Shown piece by piece: positions 63,500 through 64,000 of a stretch of DNA of 64,000 nucleotides (position 1 is the first letter of the stretch; each line of letters starts with the position of its first letter). Below the pieces are notes generated by a model. It was not told where the DNA came from. It did no database searches and was given only the letters and a program-made list of their open reading frames with translations. The stretch comes from Arcuatula senhousia (Eukaryota > Mollusca > Bivalvia > Mytilida > Mytilidae), in the NCBI GenBank assembly GCA_963971305.1, contig OZ020307.1, positions 16,567,501 to 16,631,500 on the forward strand, given 5' to 3'. Both the position numbers and the translations under genes were made by a program.

Positions 63500-63740
63500 T
63501 ATTGGGCGATTCCAGGAGGTGGGCAGGGGGCTTGCCCCTTTTTTGGACTGGGTTTCACGCTCGTGGGTGGGCGAACAGTAAGAAATTTGCGAAACAGTTT
63601 TCTCATCAACTGCTAATCGCAGCCACTTGATATTTGGTATACAGCATCATGTAGGAGTCCCATAATGTGGGATTTGATTTCAAGTATGTCCCTTACCTAC
63701 TTCCTGTTTAACGAAATCCGAACATTTTTGACTTTGAACG
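63500..63740 (+). mobile_element. Partial repeat related to 60707-60956
   Basis: CTCATCAACTGCTAATCGCAG, TTGATATTTGGTATACAGC and CCTACTTCCTGTTTAAC match the body of the TTTTTAGTCACC-type element. The head is replaced by GGCGATTCCAGGAGGTGGGC. It is decayed and its ends are not defined. Confidence 0.4.
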
Positions 63741-64000
63741 ATTTTTGAAATTTCTGGAATCTGGATCTGCCTGACTGGTGATTTAAGAAAATCTTTAGAA
63801 CATGAATATTAGTCTCAAATATAAAGTTTTTGTTATAGACCTAATGTTTTTTAAGAACTTGACTTTTATCATTGTTTGAAAGAAAAGACAGGTCCAATAA
63901 AACGAGCATTAATGACCCTTTATAGGCCACATAACAATTTAGTTAGATTTTGCTGATTTTGGTCTTGTTAGTCTAACATGATTTTCAGTATACACGTGAC

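Overview
This is a eukaryotic, AT-rich, gene-poor window. It is most likely from a bivalve mollusc, possibly a mussel. Coding sequence is broken into 65-180 bp exons with GT/AG splice sites, introns reach several kb, and much of the DNA is non-autonomous repeats. The repeats that open with AGCTCACCTG, carry a CGT microsatellite and close with AGGCTCCTGGGAGCCT are of a kind I recognise from bivalve genomes. The species assignment is inference.

Layout. 1-2038 (minus) is a two-exon piggyBac-type transposase gene with one frameshift; it runs off the left edge. 2107-2500 is a small repeat, and 3177-3902 is a near-identical 363 bp tandem duplication. 4446-5037 is a compact Penelope-like remnant: a GIY-YIG endonuclease fragment between two identical, inverted 129 bp arms, each with a hammerhead-ribozyme core. 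5244-8355 (plus) holds four consecutive exons that together read as the middle of UTP6, a small-subunit processome protein. Its 5' exons are not visible. A possible C-terminal UTP6 exon lies at 40687-40763, but the exons between were not found.

From about 7 to 43 kb the window is a repeat landscape. It holds several families of short elements that share one plan: complementary ends, a triplet microsatellite, and long tandem arrays. There are also foldback elements and a 36 bp minisatellite at 26933-27436 that is open in one frame on both strands.

At 49889-51042 (minus) lies the other confident gene, a 349-residue single-pass membrane protein with its whole coding region in one exon. It has a spliced 5' leader packed with upstream AUGs, and a possible upstream leader exon sits at 57077-57144. 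The remainder, 43.2-49.8 kb and 57-64 kb, is intergenic or intronic AT-rich DNA with scattered repeat fragments.

The genes do not form a pathway. The piggyBac gene and the Penelope remnant probably lie in or beside UTP6 introns. The membrane-protein gene is an independent, convergent neighbour.
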